This document shows, piece by piece, positions 14,356 to 21,523 of a DNA stretch of 22,820 nucleotides (positions are counted from its first letter, which is position 1; each line of letters begins with the position of its first letter). The stretch is from CAYGHG01 sp964349515 (lineage in GTDB: Bacteria; Oederibacteriota; PGYV01; CAYGHG01). Under the pieces are notes generated by a model. It saw only the letters and a program-made list of their open reading frames with translations. It had not been told where the DNA came from and searched no databases. The translations under genes were made by a program, and so were the position numbers. The stretch is taken from NCBI GenBank assembly GCA_964349515.1, contig CAYGHG010000035.1:1-22820 (forward strand), given 5' to 3'.

Positions 14356-14925
14356 CTACCTGATAGCGTTTTTGCCCCTGAAACTTTTCCAGAATCTGAC
14401 CTTCAGTTCCTCTTCGTCTTTTGAATTCCAATAAAAAGAGGTGTCAATGACCCTCAGGTCGGGTATGTAACTTTTTTTGATGTGCTCCAGTATCCTGACA
14501 GTGCGTCGGTGCTTTTCCGGGTCGGGCGTCAGAACCTTTATATACGGATAATAGATGAATTCGAACTTTTTTACCGTCAATTTTCCCGACACACCTATAG
14601 TGTCGGTGGTGCAGAAGTTAATCGTTGATATCCTGCCGTTTCTGTCAAAAGTAAACTTTAACGGGTCTGCTCCGTCCCCGGTGTTGATTATTATGCCGTC
14701 TAAGTAAACTTCCGAGCTTGCCACTGTCTTCAATTCGTCGTCAAACTCATCTTCTTCCGCCTTGCGTTTTCCGGAAGCCTTGCCCTTCATCGTCAGCGTC
14801 TGAAAATTCTCGGTCACTATTTCATGCTTCCAGCCGCTGATGCGGCAGATGTCTATAAACTCCTCCTGAAGCTGCCTAATTTTTCTGCGGTCTTTGATTG
14901 TACCGCTGTACTTTAAATATATCAT
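14356..14925 (-). CDS. orphan protein of 189 residues in the envelope operon
   Basis: I do not recognise this family. The protein starts MIYLKYSGTIKDRRKI, has no signal peptide or membrane segment, and is probably cytoplasmic. A charged linker rich in Lys, Glu and Asp (about 50-67) divides an N-terminal region with predicted helix (QLQEEFIDICRISGW) from a C-terminal alpha/beta region that includes FTFDRNGRIS, KKFEFIYYPYIK and a helix (RRTVRILEHIKKSYI). The ATG is preceded by AAGGA. It sits 15 bp after the OmpA-like lipoprotein gene and 44 bp before pfkA, so it is co-transcribed with both. It could be a cytosolic regulator or accessory factor of the operon; the sequence does not say. Confidence 0.8.
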   Translation of the reverse strand: MIYLKYSGTIKDRRKIRQLQEEFIDICRISGWKHEIVTENFQTLTMKGKASGKRKAEEDEFDDELKTVASSEVYLDGIIINTGDGADPLKFTFDRNGRISTINFCTTDTIGVSGKLTVKKFEFIYYPYIKVLTPDPEKHRRTVRILEHIKKSYIPDLRVIDTSFYWNSKDEEELKVRFWKSFRGKNAIR

Positions 14926-14940
14926 AGGGTTTTCCTTTTT

Positions 14941-15867
14941 TTAATTTTGAAGCGCAAATACCACCCTGTAATTCTTAGGCACGCTGTTGTCCTTTATCCC
15001 CTTCATGCTGAAAAAACGCATCGGGAGTTTCAGGTCTTTTTCAAAAATAAGCTGCAGCGTCTGTATCTGATCTGCTGCCAGCCCGGCATCCTCTGCGTAA
15101 ACAAAAACCTCAACAGGGTATTTATTGCTCATTTTTATGTAGTCAGTCAATTCAAGTATCACGCTTTTCCCTGTTTCTGACAGGCGTTCTTTTCTTCTGG
15201 AATCAAAAAGAAGCTTGTATGAATACTCAAGGTAAAGCTTATTTTCCTTTGTATATTTTATTGCACTCACTTCTTTCGGCGTCTGGCGCCTTGTAGACCC
15301 GGGATTACCTGCTTTGTCCATATAGGTCAGAGTATAAAGATACGGGGCGGAAAGCTTAAGTATCCTGCCTTCCTGATCAAACCCATCCCAGATTATCTCA
15401 TTAGGCAGGGCTCCATTGCCTCTCAAGGTCTTTACAGCCGTACCGGTAGGGTCGGTTACCCGGAATGTCCAGCGCTCTATTTCTATACCCGCAGGCATTT
15501 TAGGGCTTATTCTGAATATGGGAAGCTCTTCCAGAAATGTAAGATCAGCGTTATAGTCAGCCCTGCTCTCATATATGGTATCAGGCAGGCCGGTCTTTGC
15601 ATCCCTGATATCAGAAGGCGCAAGCCCCAGAAACTCCTGTTCAGTCAGTACAAGCCCTGTTGCCACTTCATTGGGGTCTGTTTTGACCGTAATATCCGGT
15701 TTTTCGGTTTCTATCTTGATTTTCAGCGTGCCTTTTACCACAACCTCTTTTGAGGCACTGTCATCTTGCTGTACTCCGCCGTTGTCAGCAGACGTGTCAG
15801 TAGTCGCACAGGAGGATGCAAAAAACAGCGCAAAAGACGCGGCAATAATAATCAAAAACTTTTTCAT
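14941..15867 (-). CDS. outer-membrane lipoprotein with FlgD-type Ig module and OmpA/Pal-like C-terminus
   Basis: A 308-residue predicted lipoprotein. The signal peptide ends in a lipobox, ASSC (Cys20), and Ala21 in place of Asp favours outer-membrane sorting. A low-complexity acidic linker follows. The middle (about 130-200) holds a FlgD-type Ig-like module: TGTAVKTLRGNG, IIWDGFDQEGR, and YLYTLTYMDKAGN. The C-terminal part (about 215-308) resembles a diverged OmpA/Pal domain, with LSETGKSVILELTDYIK and VEVFVYAEDAG in the right order, but the peptidoglycan-binding Asp and Arg of true Pal are not clear. It follows tonB by 11 bp with GAGGTGA before its ATG, the place where Pal would be expected next to a Tol-like motor. 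Pal-like function is inferred. Confidence 0.75.
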   Translation of the reverse strand: MKKFLIIIAASFALFFASSCATTDTSADNGGVQQDDSASKEVVVKGTLKIKIETEKPDITVKTDPNEVATGLVLTEQEFLGLAPSDIRDAKTGLPDTIYESRADYNADLTFLEELPIFRISPKMPAGIEIERWTFRVTDPTGTAVKTLRGNGALPNEIIWDGFDQEGRILKLSAPYLYTLTYMDKAGNPGSTRRQTPKEVSAIKYTKENKLYLEYSYKLLFDSRRKERLSETGKSVILELTDYIKMSNKYPVEVFVYAEDAGLAADQIQTLQLIFEKDLKLPMRFFSMKGIKDNSVPKNYRVVFALQN

Positions 15868-15878
15868 TCATTCACCTC

Positions 15879-16835
15879 TTATTCAAGCATATACCTTATC
15901 GTGGCGTAACCGGACTGGTCCTCTGAGGAACTTATAGCCTCAAACTTAAACCTGAGCACCGCGTCAAGAGCGTTTTTATCAAGCTCGTCATATCCGGATG
16001 AAACCTCGATATAGGCGTTTTCCTTTACGTTTCCGTTAGGCACTACTACAAAATATATGGTGACGCTGGCGTTTATTCCCTGCTGCTGTGCCCATCTCGG
16101 GAACACAGGTTTGGGCGCGGAGAGCATTCTCCTGCCGGAAATCTGCCCTTGTATCAGCAGAGCGTCTTTTTTAGGAATGTTAACCGAACCGCTTAAGTCT
16201 ATTGCCTTTTTCTGGGGCTCCGGGGTCGGCTGTCCTAACTTTATCGCAGACTGTCTGAGAGGCGCCGCAGAACTCGCCGCGCCTACGTTGATAGCCGGCC
16301 TTGCCGCACTCGGCAGCGCGGAGCCGGGTTTTTTGGCATCAAGGCTCAAAGCCTGCTTGGGAGCAGCGGCAAGCTGCTGCTGTTTCTGCAGGGCAAGCTG
16401 CTGCTGCACCATCTGCGGGGATATTGATTTTTGCCCTATTTCGTTGTCAAGGTCTATTGCTTTCATTGCCGGCTTAATATCAAGCTTTTCTTTATCAAGG
16501 GACAAAGCCTGCGGCTTGCTCATTTCCATTTTGGGTTTTTCAAGCTCCAGTTTTTGGGGTTTGGCAAGCTCCACCTTTGCTTCCTGTCTTATCGGCACGG
16601 CTTTTTTTAACATATCAAAGAAATTCTTTGGTTTTTCTATTTCGACCGGCCTCGGAGGGACTATAGCATCGGGGATTTCCTGTATCATTGTAATTTCCGT
16701 CAGCATATAATCGGAAAGCAGATCCTTCTGCTTTTTTGTGTACATAATCACAAGCAGCAGGATGCATATGTGAATCACCGTAGATATGGCATAGGACGCG
16801 ACAACTCCTTTTCTATTAAGGTCTCCTGCAAACAT
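15879..16835 (-). CDS. TonB-family energy transducer
   Basis: A 318-residue inner-membrane-anchored protein. One membrane segment (about 11-33) is followed by a Pro/Lys-rich then Gln/Ala-rich periplasmic arm (about 50-230, with repeated KPQ-L-LDK-like units and QQQLALQKQQQ). The C-terminal TonB domain (about 232-318) includes YFVVVPNGNV and LDKNALDAVLRFKF. TonB proteins carry the motion of an ExbB/ExbD motor to an outer-membrane partner. No TonB-dependent receptor or TolB lies nearby; the adjacent OmpA-like lipoprotein and the PorV-like protein are candidate partners. GGAGAGG precedes the ATG. TolA-like function is an alternative. Confidence 0.88.
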   Translation of the reverse strand: MFAGDLNRKGVVASYAISTVIHICILLLVIMYTKKQKDLLSDYMLTEITMIQEIPDAIVPPRPVEIEKPKNFFDMLKKAVPIRQEAKVELAKPQKLELEKPKMEMSKPQALSLDKEKLDIKPAMKAIDLDNEIGQKSISPQMVQQQLALQKQQQLAAAPKQALSLDAKKPGSALPSAARPAINVGAASSAAPLRQSAIKLGQPTPEPQKKAIDLSGSVNIPKKDALLIQGQISGRRMLSAPKPVFPRWAQQQGINASVTIYFVVVPNGNVKENAYIEVSSGYDELDKNALDAVLRFKFEAISSSEDQSGYATIRYMLE

Positions 16836-16848
16836 TTTGCCTCTCCTG

Positions 16849-17259
16849 TTATTCTTTTTTCTGCTGCGTAGCGAAATATATACGTTCCGGCTTTACTTTT
16901 TTCGCGGTATCCATGGCGTCTATTACAACCCCGTGATTGGAATCAAGATCCGCCTTGATTATTATCACGTTGTCCTTGGATCCCGCAAGTTTTACCCTTA
17001 ACTGGTGTTCAAGCTCTTTGGGAGTATAAACATTTTTTTCATTCACGCTCATGTCGCCGTCTTTATCTATCGTAATCGTCACGTATTCCTGGCTTTTATA
17101 CTCATCGGTCGCCGCCTTTGGCAGCGTCACACTGAGTTTTGACTGTGTCATATAAGGCGTGGTAACCATAAATATGATTACCAGAACCAGAGCCACGTCA
17201 ACCAGCGGCGTGACGTTTATGTCTGTAATCGCTCCGCCGTCAGTACCGCCTGTATGCAT
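16849..17259 (-). CDS. ExbD/TolR-family motor subunit, second paralogue
   Basis: A 136-residue protein with one membrane segment (about 17-36) and a periplasmic domain (about 45-136). The segment contains INVTPLVDVALVLVIIFM with the conserved protonatable Asp21, equivalent to TolR Asp23 and ExbD Asp25. ExbD/TolR dimers sit inside the ExbB/TolQ pentamer and couple proton flow to motion. It differs from the upstream paralogue mainly in the periplasmic part. GGAGG lies 6 nt before the ATG. Gaps are 15 bp to the first exbD and 13 bp to tonB. Confidence 0.92.
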   Translation of the reverse strand: MHTGGTDGGAITDINVTPLVDVALVLVIIFMVTTPYMTQSKLSVTLPKAATDEYKSQEYVTITIDKDGDMSVNEKNVYTPKELEHQLRVKLAGSKDNVIIIKADLDSNHGVVIDAMDTAKKVKPERIYFATQQKKE

Positions 17260-17274
17260 TTTTTCCTCCTGTTA

Positions 17275-17688
17275 TCATTTCTTGTCGCTGGATTCGCGCA
17301 TTATGGCAAGTGATTTAGCGCCCATCATTTTTGCCGTATCAAGGGCCCACACCAGCCGTCCGTGAGGCACGTCCCTGTCACAGCTTATCATAACCACTTT
17401 TTTTTCGTTTTTTGCCAGCCTTTCCTTTAATACCGAAGCAACCTGGTCGTCAGGCACGGCCTTGTTATTTATCAGGAAAGCCTTATTCGTAATCTTAAGC
17501 TGTATAGACTCTTCCTTCGTCGTCTTGCCGTGCGAAGCAGTAACCGTGGAAGAATTGACCACTATCCCCGCCTGCACTATCATGGGGGAAGTGACCATAA
17601 AAATAATAACCAGAACCAGCGCGATGTCAACGAGAGGGGTTACGTTTATATCCGTAATCCCGCCGCCGTCATTTCCGCCTGTTTGCAT
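17275..17688 (-). CDS. ExbD/TolR-family motor subunit, first paralogue
   Basis: A 137-residue protein starting MQTGGNDGGGITDINVTPLV, with one membrane segment (about 17-36) carrying Asp21 and a periplasmic domain (about 42-137). ATG 17688 has a textbook GGAGG at 17695-17699 and overlaps the tolQ/exbB-like gene by 20 bp. An in-frame start 21 codons upstream would add a sequence lacking in the family, so it was rejected. The N-terminal TGG-DGG-ITDINVTPLVD is shared almost exactly with the next gene, showing a duplication. The periplasmic halves have diverged. Confidence 0.92.
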   Translation of the reverse strand: MQTGGNDGGGITDINVTPLVDIALVLVIIFMVTSPMIVQAGIVVNSSTVTASHGKTTKEESIQLKITNKAFLINNKAVPDDQVASVLKERLAKNEKKVVMISCDRDVPHGRLVWALDTAKMMGAKSLAIMRESSDKK

Positions 17689-18325
17689 GCGAAACCTCCG
17701 CGTAGTTTGCCATAAGTACGAGCACTTTCTTTGTGGTCGTTTCCATCTCAACCACTATGTTCTTAATTTTTACCGTAAATATGTTAAAAATGATGACGGC
17801 AGGTATGGCTACCGCGAGGCCTGCAGCCGTCGCTATAAGCGCCTCGGCTATGCCCAGCATGACAACCTCAGGCCCGCCGCCCGCAGAGCCGGCCAAATCT
17901 TTAAACGCCTTGATGATCCCTATAACAGTCCCGAGCAGCCCTATAAAAGGAGAGGTGTTCCCGAGCGTGCCGAGTATGGGGACATACCTTTCCATGTTCA
18001 GTTTCTGCTCCGCCATTGTGGATTCCATTACTTTGGACACTTCCTCGCGCGGCAGTTTTCTTTCTTCAAGGCCGTCTTTAACCACCATGGGTATCGGCCC
18101 TTTGCTTTTTTTGCATAACTCTATGGCTCCTTCATAATCCCCGTCCACAATGAAACTTTTTATTTTTGCGACAAAAACATCCGAATCAAGTTTTCTTTTG
18201 GAAAAAAATAACGCCCTTTCTATAGTTACAGCCACAACCACGATTGACAGCACTATCATGATCATAATAACCGGACTTATCAGGATAATGTGCACTAAAT
18301 CAATTGAAAAACCTGCATTCTCCAT
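17669..18325 (-). CDS. MotA/TolQ/ExbB-family proton channel protein
   Basis: A 218-residue inner-membrane protein. Segment 1 lies at about 11-36, and the two later segments at about 115-142 and 155-184 hold SPFIGLLGTVIGIIKAF and AEALIATAAGLAVAIPAVII. Thr133 and Thr167 match the channel-lining threonines of TolQ. Five copies are expected to surround an ExbD/TolR dimer. TolQ and ExbB cannot be told apart here; TolQ-like is favoured by the position near a TPR protein and an OmpA-like lipoprotein. AAGGAGGAA precedes the ATG. Confidence 0.93.
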   Translation of the reverse strand: MENAGFSIDLVHIILISPVIMIMIVLSIVVVAVTIERALFFSKRKLDSDVFVAKIKSFIVDGDYEGAIELCKKSKGPIPMVVKDGLEERKLPREEVSKVMESTMAEQKLNMERYVPILGTLGNTSPFIGLLGTVIGIIKAFKDLAGSAGGGPEVVMLGIAEALIATAAGLAVAIPAVIIFNIFTVKIKNIVVEMETTTKKVLVLMANYAEVSHANRRK

Positions 18326-18358
18326 TACTCTTCCTCCTTGGGAATTTTATTTAAGATC

Positions 18359-21300
18359 TCATTTTTTTGTTGATTTTGCCGCGGGCTTTGCAGCCGGCTT
18401 TGCCTCTTTTTTTGCGCCTTCTTTCGGCTCTTCAGCCGCAGGAGCCGGTTTTTCCTCAGCCTTGAAAAGATCGGGATAGACAGCTTTTATTTCAATCATT
18501 CTGGCTTTTGCGCCTTCCACATAATCAGCCTGGCCCCCGCTGCCGGCAATAGCCCTGTAAACCTTTACAGCCGCCACCCAGTCTTTTCTTTCTTCGTAAA
18601 GCGCCGCGAGGTTTACAAGCCCCGTCACACGGTACACACTGTTTAAAGGCTTGGCATCTATCAGTTTTTCAAATGACTCTACGGCCTTTGCCGAGTTTTC
18701 CTGCGACGAATATATGTCGCCTATTCTGTAGAGCGCCTCTGATTTCTGCGTATCATCCTTTGCCGCCGCATAAAGTTCTTCATAGGCAGCCACTGCCTCG
18801 GCATAGCGTTTCTGTTCAAGCAGCATGCCCGCTACCTGCGCCGGTACCTCTTTTGATTTTGGGTCATCAGGGTACTGTTTCGCAAATTCTTTGTAATACC
18901 TGATCGCGTCATTTACTTTGTTAAGCTCCATATACGCAAGCGCCGAGTTGTAAAGGGCGTTTTTTGCATATTCCGAACCCGGATATTTTTCCGCTATCCG
19001 GTCATAATAAAAAACCGCATCAGCAAAATTTTTGGTCATATAATTCGCCGTAGCCAGCCTGAACGTTACGTCCGAGGCAAGCTCGTGCCTGGGGTAATTT
19101 TTTATAAACGCTTTGTATGCATTGATGGCGTCATCTGTCCTCTCAAGCGCCTCATTACAGGCTGCTATGTAGTACTGCGCGTTTACAGCCAGCGAGTCGT
19201 TCGGGAAGTCCTGTATCAGTTTTGTAAAGGACTGTATGGCAGGTTCCATTTTGTTTGTGGTGTAGTATATTTCCCCCGCCCTGTAAAGCGCGTCCACGGC
19301 AAGCTTAGAATTCGGGTACTTGTCGACAAACTCCATAAGCATTTTCGGATCAGCCCTCTTGTCCGCTTTCTTGAACTCCGCCCTCTGGCGCCCCTCGTCA
19401 ACGCTCCCTATTTTTCTGCTGTCAGGGTATTTTTTCATGAAATCTTCATATGCTTTAACAGCTTTTACATCCTGGTCTGAGTTATAATAGACTTCTGCAA
19501 TCGACAACATCGCGTCCTCGGCTATCGGGTCGTTGGGCCATTTTGATATTATCTCTTGAAAGCCCAACAGCGCCTTGTCAAACTGCTGTGCCTTGAAGTA
19601 TATGTCTGACAGCCTGTATATTGCCTCAGGGGCGCGCTTGCTTTTAGGATATCTGCCCGCAAGAGTTGACCATGCTTTTATGGAGTCATTATAAAACTCC
19701 TGAATTTCGTAAACCCTGCCCTGCTGGAAGAGCGCTTCCGCAACAGGCTCAAAATCCTTGTCATTTGCGCGCTTGTATGCAAATTCTCCGTAAGCCTGAG
19801 AAGCCTTGTCATAATCTTTTTCATTGAAAAAAGAGTGGGCGTTTAACAGTTCGCCCGCAGCGCGCGCCTGGGGGGGGATATTCTGGCTCGAGAGCATGTC
19901 TTTAACCATAGTCCTGGCGGCTTTGTAATTTTCAAGCTCATAATAACACCACGCGAGGTTTGCCCTGGCCTCAGCCGTTATATCGCTGTCATAGTACTTG
20001 TCTATTATCTCCCTAAAAGCTCGTGAGGCCGGCACGTACATGCCCATTTTAAAATAAGCCATACCCAGATAAAAATAAGAGCGCGCCCGGACATTTGACT
20101 GCGGCGACCGGAACTTGGCAGATAGCACCTCAAGCATCTGCGAAGTGTCGCTTACGAGCAGGCTGTAGTGCCCCTGGTTGTAGTAGCTGAGCGCCGTCAT
20201 CAGCAGGGCTGCCTCTGTCAGGTCGGAATATTTGAATTTATCAAGCAGAAACTTATACGACTGTATTGCCTGCCCGTAAAGTTTCTTATTGTAGTGAACG
20301 GTGCCGAGCAGGTAGTAGCCCAGCGGCAGGCTGTCGTGTGTTATAAATTGCTGGGTAAAAGATGAAAGAAGCTCCTCTGCCTTTTCCGGATTTCCCAGCG
20401 ATATCATGCACCATGCGCCTTTCAGCTGGGAAGAGGAAAACACTTCAAATATCTCGGGATAATTAGAAATTACTTTGTTGTATGAAGCAAGGGCTGTTTT
20501 ATTATCCCCCGATATCCTCTGGCATTCCGCAGCAAGGTACTGTGCATACGCCTTTACCCTCTTGTCACCCGAGCCGTTTAAAACTTCAAGAAAAGCAGCT
20601 CCTGCAGCTTTGTATTTTTTGTCCCTAAAAAGCGAAGAGCCGCGCTTGAACTGCGCATACGGAGCGAGTTTGCTGCCTGGAAAGCGCTTCATAAAATCCG
20701 CGTAATCCTGGGAGGCCGCGTCATAGTTTTCGCCTTTGTAAAACGCTTCCGCTTTGTTGTAAAGCGCACTTTCCGAAAACTTGCTGTTCTTATAGCTGTC
20801 TCCGATGCGTTTAAAGGCGGCCGCAGCGTCCCTGTACTTGTTTGTTTTGAGCAGGCTGTGCCCGTAATAGTAATAAGCCGTGTCCGCGTCAATCCCTTTA
20901 AGCTTGATTATGGCCTCTTCATTTTTATCAAGAAAAAAATCAATGACGCCTCCGACCAGCCTTATCTTGTCGTCTTTTGCGTAGTGGCTGTTTTTCTCAA
21001 GGAAAGATGTCAAATCCCTGTCAGCCTTCTTGTATTCTTTTAAATTCAGGTATGAAAGCGCTATTCCATAAACCGCCTCCATCGCAAACAGGCTGTTCGT
21101 ATATTTAAAACGGAACCTGTTCCACTGTTCCACTGCCTCTGTGTATTTTCCCATGTTGTAAAGGCACTCGCCCATCTTGTACATTGCGCTGTCCGCGTAA
21201 GGCGAGTTGCCGAACCTGTCAACAAGGTTTTTGAAAGAATCGTGCGCCCTCTGATACTTTTTCGCCTTGTAATGTATCTGCCCGCCCAGATACAGCGCGC

Positions 21301-21508
21301 GGGATGCCTCAAATCTGTTGGAATCTTTCCACCGTTCCACAAAATTATTTATTTTTTCAAGAGTAGCGTCGGTATTTGGCGCGGCTTTATAGGCCTCAAG
21401 CACCAAATTCCAGTTCTTGTCCAGTTCTTTGTCAAGATCCCTCGCATAGCCGCAGGTCACAAAAGCTGCCGCCAGCAGGCATAGTAAAATCTTTTTTGCT
21501 GATTTCAT
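18359..21508 (-). CDS. large exported tetratricopeptide-repeat (TPR) protein
   Basis: A 1049-residue protein. The signal peptide (MKSAKKILLCLLAAAFVTCG) is followed by roughly two dozen TPR units of ~35 residues from about 50 to 1010. Many are of the YbgF/BamD type, with signatures such as ALYRAGEIYYTTNKMEPAIQ and YPGSEYAKNALYNSALAY. A Lys/Ala/Pro/Glu-rich tail (about 1018-1049) ends in STKK. The tail could bind peptidoglycan or an acidic partner. Cleavage near CGYA is the best guess; a VTC lipobox is poor, so lipidation is unlikely. In Tol systems a short periplasmic TPR protein (YbgF/CpoB) accompanies TolA; this one is about four times larger. ATG 21508 has GGGAG 7 nt upstream; the in-frame GTG at 21514 has no spacing to that site. 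Scaffold function is inferred. Confidence 0.85.
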   Translation of the reverse strand: MKSAKKILLCLLAAAFVTCGYARDLDKELDKNWNLVLEAYKAAPNTDATLEKINNFVERWKDSNRFEASRALYLGGQIHYKAKKYQRAHDSFKNLVDRFGNSPYADSAMYKMGECLYNMGKYTEAVEQWNRFRFKYTNSLFAMEAVYGIALSYLNLKEYKKADRDLTSFLEKNSHYAKDDKIRLVGGVIDFFLDKNEEAIIKLKGIDADTAYYYYGHSLLKTNKYRDAAAAFKRIGDSYKNSKFSESALYNKAEAFYKGENYDAASQDYADFMKRFPGSKLAPYAQFKRGSSLFRDKKYKAAGAAFLEVLNGSGDKRVKAYAQYLAAECQRISGDNKTALASYNKVISNYPEIFEVFSSSQLKGAWCMISLGNPEKAEELLSSFTQQFITHDSLPLGYYLLGTVHYNKKLYGQAIQSYKFLLDKFKYSDLTEAALLMTALSYYNQGHYSLLVSDTSQMLEVLSAKFRSPQSNVRARSYFYLGMAYFKMGMYVPASRAFREIIDKYYDSDITAEARANLAWCYYELENYKAARTMVKDMLSSQNIPPQARAAGELLNAHSFFNEKDYDKASQAYGEFAYKRANDKDFEPVAEALFQQGRVYEIQEFYNDSIKAWSTLAGRYPKSKRAPEAIYRLSDIYFKAQQFDKALLGFQEIISKWPNDPIAEDAMLSIAEVYYNSDQDVKAVKAYEDFMKKYPDSRKIGSVDEGRQRAEFKKADKRADPKMLMEFVDKYPNSKLAVDALYRAGEIYYTTNKMEPAIQSFTKLIQDFPNDSLAVNAQYYIAACNEALERTDDAINAYKAFIKNYPRHELASDVTFRLATANYMTKNFADAVFYYDRIAEKYPGSEYAKNALYNSALAYMELNKVNDAIRYYKEFAKQYPDDPKSKEVPAQVAGMLLEQKRYAEAVAAYEELYAAAKDDTQKSEALYRIGDIYSSQENSAKAVESFEKLIDAKPLNSVYRVTGLVNLAALYEERKDWVAAVKVYRAIAGSGGQADYVEGAKARMIEIKAVYPDLFKAEEKPAPAAEEPKEGAKKEAKPAAKPAAKSTKK

Positions 21509-21523
21509 AATCACACTCCCGTT

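Noticed and set aside
13721..14434. Plus-strand open frame of 237 codons
   Set aside because: It lies antisense to pfkA and the orphan gene, has no recognisable domain, and the opposite strand has strong family motifs.
16057..16710. Plus-strand open frame of 217 codons
   Set aside because: It runs antisense to the TonB gene, which has a clear domain structure and ribosome site. The frame reflects biased codon use in the real gene.
17462..18118. Plus-strand open frame of 218 codons
   Set aside because: It is antisense to the exbD and exbB/tolQ genes, whose motifs and start sites are unambiguous.
18359..21508. Lipoprotein call for the TPR protein
   Set aside because: The cysteine near residue 19 is preceded by V-T, a poor lipobox with Thr at -1, and a normal signal-peptidase site fits just downstream.
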